64,000 nucleotides of DNA. Source: Methylobacterium isbiliense (GTDB taxonomy: Bacteria; Pseudomonadota; Alphaproteobacteria; Rhizobiales; Beijerinckiaceae). Shown here piece by piece: positions 8,463-18,396 of the stretch. Below the pieces are notes generated by a model that saw nothing but the letters and a program-made list of their open reading frames with translations, did not search any database and was not told the DNA's origin. The stretch spans positions 1 to 64,000 of the forward strand of contig NZ_BPQQ01000040.1 of the NCBI RefSeq assembly GCF_022179325.1, written 5' to 3'. A program made the position numbers and the translations under genes. Numbering within the stretch: the stretch's first letter is position 1; each line of letters starts with the position of its first letter.

Positions 8463-10304
8463 TCATGCGCGCTGCGTCAGTACGAGGCAGGTGTAGGGGC
8501 CGAAGCCGATCGTGCCGCTGAAGCCGAGTCCGTCCCGGGGCTCCGCCTCGGCCGTCGTGGGGTGGCCGGGATGATCGCCGAAATCGGGTGAGTAGCCGGA
8601 CCCGTCGCTGTTGAGGACGACCTGCCAGCCGCCGCCGCGCGGCAGCCCGATCCGGTAGGCATCCCAGGCCCGGTTGGCGCAGTTGAGCACCACCACCACG
8701 TCGTCCCCCGGCCCGCCGCGATCCCAGCGGTGGAAGGCCAGGACCTTGTCCCGGTCGTTCAGGTGAAAGACGTTCACGCCCTGGCCGGTCAGGCCGCGGC
8801 TGCGGTCGTTCCAGTTGCGGCGCAGCCGGATCAGGTCACGGTACAGGGCCAGGATACCGGCGAAGCGCCGGGTCTTGCTCCAGTCGAGCGGGTCGACGTC
8901 CCGGAACCACTCGTCCTCCAAGAATTCCTGGCCCTGGAACAGCATCGGGATCCCCGGCGCCGTGAGGACGAGCGCCGCACCGAGCGTGGAGCGCTTGCGC
9001 GCGAACCAGCCGCCGGGATCGTCGGGCGCGATCTCGCTCGGCAGGCGCGCCTTCCCGTTCGCCACCTCGTCGTGCGATTCGGTGTAGAGCACGCGCGTGA
9101 GCGCGGTCCCGCCGTAGCGGCCGAGGATCGCGTCGCGCAGAGCCGCCATGCTGCGATCCTCGTCGCGCGCCGCGATCAGCGTCCGGCGCACCGGGTGCAC
9201 GAAGTTGGCGGCCCATTGCGCATCGAACGCCGCCCCGCCGTCCTCCGCCGCGACGGTGAGCCAGGGATTGTCCTGCAGATCCTCCGCGATGCTGATCTTC
9301 CAGGGATAGCGCGCGTCGATCTCCCGGTTGATCCACTGCATCAGGCTCCAGCCGTCGGGCAGGGTCTGGCCGGGATCGGCTTCGTTCCCGTCGACGGTGC
9401 GGATGTAGAGCGTCATGTCCCAGCGCAGGCCGTCCGCGTGAAGCTCCTCCAGCCAGTAGAGCGCGCTGTCGCGCAGGTACTGGCGCACCTCGCCGCGCCC
9501 GTAATCCGGCCGCCCGCTCTCCGTCCAGGGCGTGCGGGAGCGCCAGTCGTTGTAGAAGTAGATGCCGCCCTTGCCGGGCTCGTGCCAGCCGTCGAACTGC
9601 CACAGGATGAGGTCGTCCGGCCCGAGATGGTTGTAGACGACGTCGATGATGACGGCGAGGCCGAGCGCGTGGGCCGCCTTCACGAACGCCTTGATCGCGT
9701 CGTAGCCGCCGTACCGGCTCTCGATCGCGAAGGCGGAGGCCGGGTTGTAGCCCCACGAGAAGTCGCCCGGGAATTCCTGCAGGGGCATGATCTGCACGGC
9801 GTTCGCGCCGAGATCCGCCACATGCGCGAGCCGCCCGATCGCCGCCGTAAGGTCCCCGGGCGCGCCGCCCGGCACGTCGTTGAAGGTGCCGACATGCATC
9901 TCGTAGATGACGAGTTCGTGCCACGGCGGCGCCCGGAAGCGTTCGTCCTCTCCCCACGCGAAGGCGTGCGGATCGACGATCACCGAGGGGCCGTTCGAGT
10001 GATCGAGCTGGCGCGCGTAGGGGTCGCGCCGGCTGAAGCGCTGGCCCGCGTGATCGATGACATAGCAGTAGCGCGCGCCCGGACCCGCGCCCGCGACCTC
10101 GGCGGACCAGTAGCCCTGCCCCTCGGGCGCCAGCGGATCCTGCGTTTCCGACCAGCCGTTGAAGTCGCCCGCGACCGCGACCCGGGTCGCGTGGGGCGCC
10201 CAGACCCGGAACGCCGTGCCGCCCGGACCCGGGACGGCGCCCATGCCGGGCCGGCGCGCGGGGCGCGGCCGGTCCGCCTCGACGGGCCGGATCTCCGAAT
10301 CCAT
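8463..10304 (-). CDS. GH13 alpha-glucan enzyme with N-terminal CBM48 (branching enzyme / trehalohydrolase type)
   Basis: 613 residues, cytoplasmic. An N-terminal CBM48-like beta-sandwich (about 30-115, FRVWAPHATRVAVAGDFNGW) precedes the GH13 barrel. Conserved regions are intact: DVVYNH (221-226), nucleophile Asp296 in GLRWD, acid/base Glu341 in IAEDL, and His411-Asp412 in ESHDE. A C-terminal all-beta domain (FHRWD, VVVLNCAN) ends the protein. The layout fits 1,4-alpha-glucan branching enzymes and malto-oligosyltrehalose trehalohydrolases, but glgA, glgP, treY and treS are not adjacent, so the exact reaction is left open. GAGGAGG sits ahead of the ATG. It stands alone, 120 bases downstream of the Tm-1-like operon on the same strand. 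Confidence 0.85.
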   Translation of the reverse strand: MDSEIRPVEADRPRPARRPGMGAVPGPGGTAFRVWAPHATRVAVAGDFNGWSETQDPLAPEGQGYWSAEVAGAGPGARYCYVIDHAGQRFSRRDPYARQLDHSNGPSVIVDPHAFAWGEDERFRAPPWHELVIYEMHVGTFNDVPGGAPGDLTAAIGRLAHVADLGANAVQIMPLQEFPGDFSWGYNPASAFAIESRYGGYDAIKAFVKAAHALGLAVIIDVVYNHLGPDDLILWQFDGWHEPGKGGIYFYNDWRSRTPWTESGRPDYGRGEVRQYLRDSALYWLEELHADGLRWDMTLYIRTVDGNEADPGQTLPDGWSLMQWINREIDARYPWKISIAEDLQDNPWLTVAAEDGGAAFDAQWAANFVHPVRRTLIAARDEDRSMAALRDAILGRYGGTALTRVLYTESHDEVANGKARLPSEIAPDDPGGWFARKRSTLGAALVLTAPGIPMLFQGQEFLEDEWFRDVDPLDWSKTRRFAGILALYRDLIRLRRNWNDRSRGLTGQGVNVFHLNDRDKVLAFHRWDRGGPGDDVVVVLNCANRAWDAYRIGLPRGGGWQVVLNSDGSGYSPDFGDHPGHPTTAEAEPRDGLGFSGTIGFGPYTCLVLTQRA

Positions 10305-10424
10305 GGCCGCCTCCTCGCAACCCGGGCGTGCCCGCGCGCCATGCGCGGGACCCGGCCCGGACTACCCTACGGTTCGGCGAGAAGAATGCGGGAAAACGCG
10401 CAGAATCCAAGCACGGGCGCGTCC

Positions 10425-11351
10425 TCAGGCCGCGCGCGTCTTCAGCCGCGCCGCCACCGTGTCGAACGCCTTCTGGTAGACGCCGTCGTGCACCTGGGGG
10501 ATCAGCACGAGGTCGTCGGCCGGCGAGGCGGTCCAGTCGCCGAACCACGTTCCGAAGGTGCGGTTCGTGTCCGTCACCGGCCACAGGCGCGGTCCCGAGA
10601 CGTAGTGCAGCCAGGGCATCGGGCTCTTGGTGATGCGGTAGGTGTAGGAGCGGCTGCGGTCGCAGAGCTGGATCAGCTCCTCGTTCAGGTGCCCCTCACC
10701 GAACAGGAAGTCGCGCACCCCCGAGACCTTGTCCGCCCGCACGCCGCCGAGCATGTGCATGCGCGAGATCTCGTCGTGCCAGCCGGCCATGCCGGCGAAG
10801 TCGCGCATCATCGCCCAGACCGCGTCGACCGGCGCGTCGATCACCGAGGAGCAGAACACCTTGTGCGGCGGCAGGCCCTGCCAGCGCACGGCGCCCGCGG
10901 GCGGCGCGGGAGTCTCGGCCGCGATCCGCGCCTTCAGGGCGTCCCAGCCGGCCTTGAAGACGTTCGTGGCGATGATCTCGCCGTATCGGCCTTCGTCGCC
11001 GGGGCGCTCGTCGAAGGTCGCCTCCCACTCGGCGAAGGTGGCGTTGCCGTTCGTGACCGGGATCAGCGCGACCCGGGCGAGGTAGTTGTCGACCGGGAAG
11101 GCCGGCGTCTCGAAATTGTAGCTGAAGCCATAGCGGTGGTCGTCGAGCGAGAGCAGGCGCTCACGCACGAGCGTGCCGTCCCGGAGGTGGAAGGCGCGCA
11201 CGCAGCCGACGACGTCGGCGTCGAGCCCGTCCTCGATCGTGCTGTCGGCGACGGCGGGCACCCAGGACGGCAGCCCGTTGAAGTCGCGGATCAGCGACCA
11301 GACGGTCTCGACGGGGGCCTCAATGATCGTGGAGGCGTAGGCGCGGGCCAT
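10425..11351 (-). CDS. Tandem-SRPBCC (START/polyketide cyclase-like) protein
   Basis: 308 residues made of two diverged copies of one hydrophobic-cavity fold. Copy 1 (about 1-145) has IIEAPVETVWSLIRDFNGLPSWVP; copy 2 (about 165-308) has VIDAPVDAVWAMMRDFAGMAGW. SRPBCC proteins bind small hydrophobic ligands or catalyse cyclisation, hydrolysis or dehydration. The start ATG shares one base with the stop of the TIM-barrel gene upstream, so it is the last gene of the liv-Tm-1 operon. The pairing suggests it binds or transforms the same compound; that is inference. No signal peptide. Confidence 0.75.
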   Translation of the reverse strand: MARAYASTIIEAPVETVWSLIRDFNGLPSWVPAVADSTIEDGLDADVVGCVRAFHLRDGTLVRERLLSLDDHRYGFSYNFETPAFPVDNYLARVALIPVTNGNATFAEWEATFDERPGDEGRYGEIIATNVFKAGWDALKARIAAETPAPPAGAVRWQGLPPHKVFCSSVIDAPVDAVWAMMRDFAGMAGWHDEISRMHMLGGVRADKVSGVRDFLFGEGHLNEELIQLCDRSRSYTYRITKSPMPWLHYVSGPRLWPVTDTNRTFGTWFGDWTASPADDLVLIPQVHDGVYQKAFDTVAARLKTRAA

Positions 11352-12193
11352 CAGGCGGTCTCCGGGAAGGCGATGGACTTGAAGGCGCGGGTCTGGCCGG
11401 TGAGGGCCGTCTCGGTCGGCAGGCGCTCCATCGAGGAGGCGCCGTAGAAGCCGTGGCAGAGGCTGGTGTTGGCGAGCACGTAGGCGGCGTCCTCGGGCGT
11501 GGCGATCGGCCCGCCGTGGCAGAGCACGATCACGTCGTCGCGCACGCGCCGCGCGGCCTGCGCCCATTCCTCGATCAGGGCGGGGCAGTCTTCGAGCTTC
11601 AGGGCCGTCTCGGCGCCGATCGCCCCGCCGGTGGTCAGGCCCATATGCGGGACGATGATGTCGGCGCCGGCGCGCGCCATCTCGGCCGCCTCGTCGGCGG
11701 AGAAGACGTACGGGGTGGTGAGCAGGTCCTTGGCATGGGCGAGCCGGATCATGTCGATCTCGAGCGAGAACCCCATCCCGGTCTCCTCCAGGTTCGCCCG
11801 GAAGGTGCCGTCGATGAGCCCCACCGTCGGGAAGTTCTGCACGCCCGAGAAGCCGAGCGCGATCAGTTCGTCGAGGTGGTGGTCCATGATCACGAACGGG
11901 TCGGTGCCGTTGACCCCGGCGATGACGGGCGTGTGCCGCACCACCGGGAGCACCTCGCGGGCCATCTCCTTCACGATCTCGTTCGCGTTGCCGTAGGCGA
12001 GCAGCCCGGCGAGCGAGCCGCGCCCGGCCATGCGGTAGCGGCCGGAATTGTAGATCACGATGAGGTCGATGCCGCCGGCCTCCTCGCACTTGGCCGAGAG
12101 GCCGGTGCCGGCGCCGCCCCCGATGATGGGCCGGCGCCGGGCGATCATGTCGTGGAACGTCGCCAGCAGGTCGCGGCGGGCGTGGCGGGGCAT
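11351..12193 (-). CDS. PEP-hydrolase-family TIM-barrel protein (Tm-1 C-terminal domain homologue)
   Basis: 280 residues; one TIM barrel of the 'phosphoenolpyruvate hydrolase-like' family (PF09370 type). Landmarks: [20 protein letters not shown] near the N-terminus, [35 protein letters not shown], and VLCHGGPI with the [11 protein letters not shown] end. The true substrate of this family is not established in my knowledge. In plants the same barrel is the C-terminal half of Tm-1. Here it begins four bases after the stop of the Tm-1-like ATP-binding gene. Two relatives lie nearby: the sensor domain of the regulator at 18397 and the short gene at 20066. The start was chosen at the ATG next to the upstream stop. 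Confidence 0.82.
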   Translation of the reverse strand: MPRHARRDLLATFHDMIARRRPIIGGGAGTGLSAKCEEAGGIDLIVIYNSGRYRMAGRGSLAGLLAYGNANEIVKEMAREVLPVVRHTPVIAGVNGTDPFVIMDHHLDELIALGFSGVQNFPTVGLIDGTFRANLEETGMGFSLEIDMIRLAHAKDLLTTPYVFSADEAAEMARAGADIIVPHMGLTTGGAIGAETALKLEDCPALIEEWAQAARRVRDDVIVLCHGGPIATPEDAAYVLANTSLCHGFYGASSMERLPTETALTGQTRAFKSIAFPETA

Positions 12194-12197
12194 GGGC

Positions 12198-13439
12198 TCA
12201 GGTCCTCTCCTGCGCGGCCTCGCGGAAGGCGGCGACGAGCGCCTGCGCGAAGGCCGGGTCGTTGATGGCGGCGTCGACCGCGACGAGCCGCCGGTTCGGG
12301 GCCTCCCGGAAGCCGGCGCGGATCGTCTCGAACAGGGCGGCATCGGCATCCGGGTCGTGGAACGGCAGGCCGGGCACGTCGATCGCCGAGACGCCGCCGA
12401 GGGGCAGCAGGAAGCGCACCGGCCCCTCCATGCGGTTGAGCCGCTCGACGATGAAGGCGCCGATCCGCCGGTTCTCGTCCGGCGTGGTGCGCATCAGGGT
12501 CACCTGCGCGTTGTGGACGTAGAGGTTCCGGTCGCGGTACCGGGCCGGGACCGTCTCCCGGGCGCCGAAATTCACCATGTCGACCGCGCCCACCGAGCCG
12601 ACATAGGGCAGCCGGGTGCGGATCGCGGCGCCGAAGCGGTCCGCCGTGCAGGGGAAGACGCCGCCGAACAGGTGGTCGGGCACCTCCGTGGTGGTGATGT
12701 CGAGGAAGCCCGCGAGCAGGCCGGAATCGGCGAGCTTCTCCATCGACTGGCCGCCGGTGCCGGTGGCGTGGAAGACGTAGGGCTCGTACTCGGCTTCGAG
12801 CATTTGACGCACCTGCGTCACGCAGGCCGTGGTGACGCCGAACATGGTGAGGCCGAGGCCGGGCTTGTCGGCGTGCGCCTCCGGGGGCGTGCGCAGCGCC
12901 ATGCCGGCCACCGCATGCGCGGCGTTGCCGATCACCCGGCGCGAGATCGCGTTGAGGCCCGCGACGTCCACCACCGAGTACATCATGGCGATGTCGTTGG
13001 GGCCGACATAGTCGGCGGTGTTGCCCGAGGCCACCGTCGAGACCATCAGCTTGGGCACGCCAATCGGCAGCGCGCGCATCGCCCGCGTGACGAGCGCGGT
13101 GTTGCCCGAGCCGCCGAGGCCGAGCACCGCGCCGATGTCGGTACGCCCGGCGAGGAAACGCGTCAGGGCCTCCGCCATCGCCGAGACGGCCGCCCCCCGG
13201 TCGTCGCGTCCGAGCACGGCGCCCGCGCCCTCGGGATGGTGGCGCGCCACCTCCCCGGCCGGCACGTCCGCACCGGCCGATGCGCCGCGCGTGCCGACAT
13301 CGACGAGCAAAGCCGGGACGCCGGCCGCCCGCACGAGGTCGCGGGCGTAGACGAGTTCGGCCTCCTTGGTGTCGCAGGTGCCGATGACGTAGACGTGGCC
13401 CGCTCCGTGATTCGCTCCGTGGTTCGCTCCTTGGCCCAT
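12198..13439 (-). CDS. Tm-1-like ATP-binding domain protein (UPF0261)
   Basis: 413 residues. Homologous to the N-terminal domain of the tomato Tm-1 antiviral protein and to bacterial UPF0261 proteins. Visible landmarks: [20 protein letters not shown] at the start, [23 protein letters not shown] (glycine-rich nucleotide-site loop), [24 protein letters not shown] and [14 protein letters not shown]. Its biochemical reaction is not known to me. Thirteen bases separate it from livF and four bases from the barrel gene, so it is co-transcribed with the transporter and translationally coupled to the barrel. It was probably one polypeptide in ancestors of the plant version; here it is split. Confidence 0.88.
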   Translation of the reverse strand: MGQGANHGANHGAGHVYVIGTCDTKEAELVYARDLVRAAGVPALLVDVGTRGASAGADVPAGEVARHHPEGAGAVLGRDDRGAAVSAMAEALTRFLAGRTDIGAVLGLGGSGNTALVTRAMRALPIGVPKLMVSTVASGNTADYVGPNDIAMMYSVVDVAGLNAISRRVIGNAAHAVAGMALRTPPEAHADKPGLGLTMFGVTTACVTQVRQMLEAEYEPYVFHATGTGGQSMEKLADSGLLAGFLDITTTEVPDHLFGGVFPCTADRFGAAIRTRLPYVGSVGAVDMVNFGARETVPARYRDRNLYVHNAQVTLMRTTPDENRRIGAFIVERLNRMEGPVRFLLPLGGVSAIDVPGLPFHDPDADAALFETIRAGFREAPNRRLVAVDAAINDPAFAQALVAAFREAAQERT

Positions 13440-13452
13440 CCGCTCCCTCCCC

Positions 13453-14154
13453 TCAGTGGCTCCCGGCCGCGACGCCGAGGTAGCGCCGCTGCAGGGCCTC
13501 GTCGGCGACGAGGTCCGCCGCCGGCATCGTCGCGGCGATCCGGCCCGTGACCATCACGGCGACCGTGCCGCAGACCGCCGCGGCCATGCGCAGGTTCTGC
13601 TCGACGAGGAGCAGGCCGGTGCCCTCGGCCGCGAGCCCGCGCAGCACCTCCGCGAGGTGGTCCACGATCACCGGCGCCAGCCCCTCGGAGGGCTCGTCCA
13701 TGATCACGAGCCTGGGATTCATCAGGAGCGCGCGGGCGATGGCGAGCATCTGCTGCTCGCCGCCCGAGAGCTGCGTGCCGCCGTTGCGCCGCCGCTCGGC
13801 GAGGCGCGGGAAGGTCGCGTAGGCCCGCTCGATCGTCCAGCGGGCGCGCGGCCCCTGCGCCACGAGCCGCAGGTGTTCGTCCACCGTGAGCGACGGGAAG
13901 GTCCGCCGGCCTTGCGGCACCAGGGCGAGGCCCGCCCGGGCGACCCGGTTCGGCGGCCGGCCGGCGAGGCCCTCGCCGTCGAGGCTGATCTCGCCCTCCC
14001 CCGGCACCATGCCCATGATGGTCTGGCAGAGCGTCGTCTTGCCCATGCCGTTGCGCCCGACGATGGCGAGGGGCTCGGGCCCCACCGCGAGGTCGACGCC
14101 CTGGAGGATGTGCGCTTGGCCGAAGCGCACGTGCAGGCCGCGCACCACGAGCAT
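13453..14154 (-). CDS. livF: LIV-type ABC transporter ATPase, LivF family (operon 1)
   Basis: 233 residues. Cytoplasmic ATPase subunit of a high-affinity organic-solute importer. Walker [11 protein letters not shown]-loop LVPQGRR, signature LSGGEQQM, Walker [12 protein letters not shown], switch LLLVEQN. Length is normal for LivF. Its start codon directly abuts the livG stop. The family name does not fix the substrate: LIV-type importers also carry amides, urea, aromatic acids and other small acids. Neighbouring enzymes (Tm-1-like, barrel, SRPBCC) suggest a catabolic substrate other than an amino acid. Confidence 0.92.
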   Translation of the reverse strand: MLVVRGLHVRFGQAHILQGVDLAVGPEPLAIVGRNGMGKTTLCQTIMGMVPGEGEISLDGEGLAGRPPNRVARAGLALVPQGRRTFPSLTVDEHLRLVAQGPRARWTIERAYATFPRLAERRRNGGTQLSGGEQQMLAIARALLMNPRLVIMDEPSEGLAPVIVDHLAEVLRGLAAEGTGLLLVEQNLRMAAAVCGTVAVMVTGRIAATMPAADLVADEALQRRYLGVAAGSH

Positions 14155-14910
<756 letters not shown>

Positions 14911-14946
14911 CGCTCGCGAGGCTTCCACGTGAGGCAGGGGGGAGAA

Positions 14947-14970
14947 CCCCTCTCCCGAGGGGGAGAGGGG
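14947..14970. repeat. Palindromic hairpin between binding-protein gene and livG
   Basis: Perfect 10-base arms CCCCTCTCCC and GGGAGAGGGG with a four-base loop, followed by atcccgcgc. The same core recurs at 53078-53148 and, degenerate, at 58115-58139. It lies 33 bases after the binding-protein stop, where it could protect the upstream mRNA or partly terminate transcription. Confidence 0.7.
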
Positions 14971-15002
14971 ATCCCGCGCTCATCCTGGACGGTCGGCGCC
15001 GC

Positions 15003-16277
15003 TCACCCCGCCACGATGCAGCCGGTGTTGTTGCGCGAGGGCGCGCCCAGGGCCAGGAACTGCGCCTCCGGCACGCCGAGGGTCTGGTTGATCTGGGCCG
15101 CGCGCGCGAAGGCCACCGTGACGGGCTTGCCCTCCCGCTCCTCGATCTTGGTGAGGAAGATGTCGGAGACGGCCTGGCGGTTGTGGTCGAGGGAGACCTC
15201 GGCCCCCATCGGGTTCTTGAACCGCCGCTTGGCCAGCGCCGCCTGGAAGGCCTGCTGGTCGCCCGAGAGGTCGCCGCGCACCTCCTCCAGCGCGCCGAGG
15301 ATGCCCTGGAGGTTGGTGGTGTAGTTCACCCCGTGGATCGACGGGGACTGGAAGCCGCCCTCGTTCGCCCAGCGCTTGCGGTAGCGGGCGACGAACTCGT
15401 TCCAGTTCGGGTCGTCGTTGACATCCGCGATCGGCCCGCCGCTCACCATGCCGGTCATCAGCTTCCGGTGCGGGCCGCGGGCCGACATCATGGTCTGGTC
15501 GGCCATGATCGAGCCGCCGATGATCGGCAGGGAGCCGCCGGCCTGCGCGTACTGCGTCATGAAGGCGAGGCCGTCGGTGCCACCGTGGACCACCACGAGG
15601 GCGCCGGCGCTCTTGGGGATCTGGGCGATCTGCGAGGCGTAGTCGGTGGTGCCGAGCGGCGACCAGAGGTAGGTCGCCTTGCCGCCCGCGCGGCAATATT
15701 CGAGGCTAAAGCCAAAAACCTGCGCGTACGGAAAGGCGTAGTCGCCCGCCACCACGCAGACCTCCGGGATGTTGAGGGTCTTGCGCACGTAGTTGCCGAC
15801 GCCGGCCATCCACTGCGTGCCGTCGGTGGAGAAGCGGAAGAAGTTCTTCGAGGGGTTGCGCAGGGTGGTGTCGGCGGCGGCCGAGGAGCCGTTGACGATG
15901 GTCTTGCCGGTGAGCGTCGCCGAATAATCCTTGAGCGCGATACCCTCCGCCCCCGAGAGCGGCCCGAGCACGATGTCGACCCCGTCCTGCTCGACGAGCT
16001 TGCGGGCGCGGGCGAGCGCCACGTCGGCCCGCGCGTTCGAACTCTCGCGGATGAACTCGATGCGCCGGCCCCCGGCCGTGTGGTTGATGCGCTCCAGCTC
16101 CATCTGGACGCAGCGGTAGGCGTCCTGGCCGCCGGTGGCGAAGGGGCCTTCCAGGGTGGTGAGTCCGCCGAGCTTGATCGGCGCGTTCTGGGCGATGGCC
16201 GGGGCCGGGAAGGTGCCCGCGAGCGTGAGGGAGCCGGCTCCCGCGAGGGCCTGACGGCGGGTGAGCGTGGGGGTCAT
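15003..16277 (-). CDS. LIV-type periplasmic substrate-binding protein (operon 1)
   Basis: 424 residues. Captures the substrate in the periplasm and delivers it to LivHM. The N-terminus MTPTLTRRQALAGAGSLTLA looks like a Tat signal (paired arginines, then a hydrophobic stretch, cleavage near AIAQN). The rest is a type I periplasmic-binding fold with the usual start IKLGGLTTLEGPFATGGQDA and a second-lobe region VVVHGGTDGLAFMTQYAQAG. It sits in mid-operon between livM and livG instead of first. Ligand unknown. Confidence 0.88.
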   Translation of the reverse strand: MTPTLTRRQALAGAGSLTLAGTFPAPAIAQNAPIKLGGLTTLEGPFATGGQDAYRCVQMELERINHTAGGRRIEFIRESSNARADVALARARKLVEQDGVDIVLGPLSGAEGIALKDYSATLTGKTIVNGSSAAADTTLRNPSKNFFRFSTDGTQWMAGVGNYVRKTLNIPEVCVVAGDYAFPYAQVFGFSLEYCRAGGKATYLWSPLGTTDYASQIAQIPKSAGALVVVHGGTDGLAFMTQYAQAGGSLPIIGGSIMADQTMMSARGPHRKLMTGMVSGGPIADVNDDPNWNEFVARYRKRWANEGGFQSPSIHGVNYTTNLQGILGALEEVRGDLSGDQQAFQAALAKRRFKNPMGAEVSLDHNRQAVSDIFLTKIEEREGKPVTVAFARAAQINQTLGVPEAQFLALGAPSRNNTGCIVAG

Positions 16278-16328
16278 GGTCGTCTCCTCCTGTCGTTCTT
16301 GTGGGGTCCGGCGTCGGGCCGCCGGGGT

Positions 16329-17351
16329 TCAGCCGGTCTCGGCGGGTCTCGGGGCGGGCTGCTCCCCGGCGCGGGATGGCCGACGCAGGCCGCCGAGGCG
16401 GCGCGCGAGGCCGACGATCCCGTCCGGGGACGCCAGCACGATGCCGAGGAAGACGAGGCCGATCAGGGTGTTGAAGCGGTCGCGGTCGTACAGGGAGGCC
16501 GCGAAGGTGTCGAAGACCGCGAAGATCAGCGAGCCCACGAAGGCGCCCGCCGGGTGGCCGAGGCCGCCGATCACGCTGATGATCAGGATGTTGACGCTGG
16601 CGCCGAGCCCGATCGAGCCGGGCGAGATGCCGATGTTGTAGATCGTCGTCAGCACCCCGCCGCAGCCCGCGATGAAGCCCGCGACCCCGAAGGCGGCGAT
16701 GCGGTGGAGGGAGACGTCGTAGCCGAGCGCCGCCACCCGGCGGGGATTGTCGCGGATGCCCTGCAGCACCAGCCCGAACGGGGTGCGCACGAGATAGAGC
16801 ACGCCCGCGTAGAGGGCGGCGGCGGCCGCGAGCGCGACGTAGTAGAACAGGTGCGGATCGCGGAACGGCACGCCGAACAGCACCGGCCCCACCACGTTGC
16901 GGATGCCCTCGTAGCCGTTGAACCAGTCGATGTTCGATTCCGCGAAGCGCGCCACGCCCATCGCCAGCGCCAGCGTGATCATCAGGAGGTAGATGTCGCG
17001 GGTGCGCACCGCGATCGCCCCGACGAGGAGTCCGGCGAGCGTCGCGGCGAGCAGGGCGGCCGGCACCGCCGCCGCGTAGGGCAGGCCGCCGACGATCCCC
17101 GGCACCGCCCCCTCGACCAGGATGGCGAGCGCGTAGCCGGCGATGCCCGCGAGCGTCATCTGCGCCAGCGAGACGAAGCCGCCGTAGGTGGCCAGGAAGG
17201 TGAGCGAGAGCGCCACGATGCCGTACACCAGCGCGCGGCCCAGGATGTTGGCGGTCCAGAACTGCGCCTGGTTCGGCGGCAGGACCAGCCCGAGCAGGGC
17301 CGGCGCCAGCACGAGGAGCGCGAGGGCCAGGAGGGAGAGGCGGGCGCTCAC
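16329..17351 (-). CDS. livM: LIV-type permease, LivM family (operon 1)
   Basis: 340 residues, about nine membrane segments, forming half of the inner-membrane channel. The LivM hallmark region is intact (LRTPFGLVLQGIRDNPRRVAALGYD-type loop; here residues around VLQGIRDNPRRVAALG). The GTG start overlaps the livH stop by four bases (GTGA), which supports this start over longer in-frame options upstream. The charged C-terminal tail after SPDGIVGL is usual for the family. Confidence 0.9.
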   Translation of the reverse strand: MSARLSLLALALLVLAPALLGLVLPPNQAQFWTANILGRALVYGIVALSLTFLATYGGFVSLAQMTLAGIAGYALAILVEGAVPGIVGGLPYAAAVPAALLAATLAGLLVGAIAVRTRDIYLLMITLALAMGVARFAESNIDWFNGYEGIRNVVGPVLFGVPFRDPHLFYYVALAAAAALYAGVLYLVRTPFGLVLQGIRDNPRRVAALGYDVSLHRIAAFGVAGFIAGCGGVLTTIYNIGISPGSIGLGASVNILIISVIGGLGHPAGAFVGSLIFAVFDTFAASLYDRDRFNTLIGLVFLGIVLASPDGIVGLARRLGGLRRPSRAGEQPAPRPAETG

Positions 17352-18226
17352 GCGGAGCGCCCCAGCAGGCCCTGCGGGCGCACGGCGAGCACCGCCACCA
17401 TCAGCGCGAAGGTCAGGATCACCGCATAGGTCGGAAACAGCGCCTGCCCGACCTGCTCGGCGAGACCCACCAGCACGGCGCCGACCGCGGTGCCCGGGAC
17501 CGAACCCATGCCGCCCACGATCACCACGACGAGGGAGGTGAGGAGGAAGCGCCCGTCCACCCCCTGCGCGAGCGGCTGGGCGGTCGCGCCGATCACCCCG
17601 CCGAGCCCCGCGAGCGCGGCCCCGAGCCCGAAGACGGCGAGCGACACCAGCGGCACGTTCACGCCGCAGGCGGCGAGCATCGCCCGGTCGTCGACGCCCG
17701 CCCGCACCATCAGCCCGAGCTTGGTGCGCGCGAGCAGCCACCACAGCCCGATCCCCACCCCGAGCGCCACCGCGATCTGGACCAGCCGGAAGGTCGGGTA
17801 GCGGCCGACCAGGGGCAGCGGCGTGGTGCCGAACAGCGCGTCGGGGGCGAAGAACTGCCGGGGCGTGCCGCCGAACTGCGCGAGCAGCTGGTCGGCCACC
17901 ACGATCGAGACGCCGATGGTGACCAGGGCTTGGCGCAGCTCCTGGCCCTGCATCCAGCCGAGCAGCACGCCCTGCAGGGCGATGCCGGCGAGGCCGGCCG
18001 CCGCCATGCCCACCGGCACCGCGAGGTACCACGCGTACCACGCGTCGCGGTCGTAGAGCGGCTCGAACACCGCGTAGGCCACGTAGGCGCCGACGAGGTA
18101 GAGGGCGCCGTGGGCCATGTTCACGGTGCGCATCAGGCCGAAGATCAGCGAGAACCCCGACGCCACCACGAAGTAGAGCGCCGCGAGCGTCAGCCCGTTC
18201 AGCAGCACGGTGGCGGCGAGCGCCAT
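17348..18226 (-). CDS. livH: LIV-type permease, LivH family (operon 1, first gene)
   Basis: 292 residues, about eight membrane segments, the second channel half. Typical LivH start LNGLTLAALYFVVASGFSLIFG, then MRTVNMAHGALYLVGAYVAY, and end VRPQGLLGR. GGGAGGGATC lies just upstream of the ATG. It is the first gene of an eight-gene minus-strand operon running to 10425, and is divergent from the barrel-AAA+-Fis regulator gene 170 bases away. Confidence 0.92.
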   Translation of the reverse strand: MALAATVLLNGLTLAALYFVVASGFSLIFGLMRTVNMAHGALYLVGAYVAYAVFEPLYDRDAWYAWYLAVPVGMAAAGLAGIALQGVLLGWMQGQELRQALVTIGVSIVVADQLLAQFGGTPRQFFAPDALFGTTPLPLVGRYPTFRLVQIAVALGVGIGLWWLLARTKLGLMVRAGVDDRAMLAACGVNVPLVSLAVFGLGAALAGLGGVIGATAQPLAQGVDGRFLLTSLVVVIVGGMGSVPGTAVGAVLVGLAEQVGQALFPTYAVILTFALMVAVLAVRPQGLLGRSA

Positions 18227-18347
18227 CGATGATCCCTCCCCCTGCGCGGCCTGTCCGTCCGCGCGCCGGTCCGCGATCCCGGCCGGTCTGCGGGCGGAGA
18301 ATTCCTTGGGCGGGGCCGGGCGGTCCAGTGCGGGAGCGCGGGCTTGC

Positions 18348-18363
18348 GGGTAAGAATGGGTAA
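18348..18363 (+). promoter_or_regulatory. Direct repeat GGGTAA-N4-GGGTAA in the divergent control region
   Basis: Two GGGTAA hexamers with starts 10 bases apart (one helical turn), 34 bases before the regulator start and about 120 bases before livH. Position and spacing suit a regulator-binding site on one DNA face. I found no convincing -24/-12 sigma-54 promoter (GG-N10-GC with flanking conserved bases) in this 170-base gap. Confidence 0.35.
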
Positions 18364-18396
18364 CCGCAGAACGAGGGGAGGGGCGAGGGACAGGCC

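Noticed and set aside
8730-11447. Open frame of 905 codons on the plus strand
   Set aside because: Antisense shadow of the GH13 and SRPBCC genes, which have complete motifs on the other strand.
18227-18396. Sigma-54 (-24/-12) promoter expected from an AAA+ regulator
   Set aside because: No GG-N10-GC element with acceptable flanks was found on either strand, in keeping with the missing GAFTGA loop.
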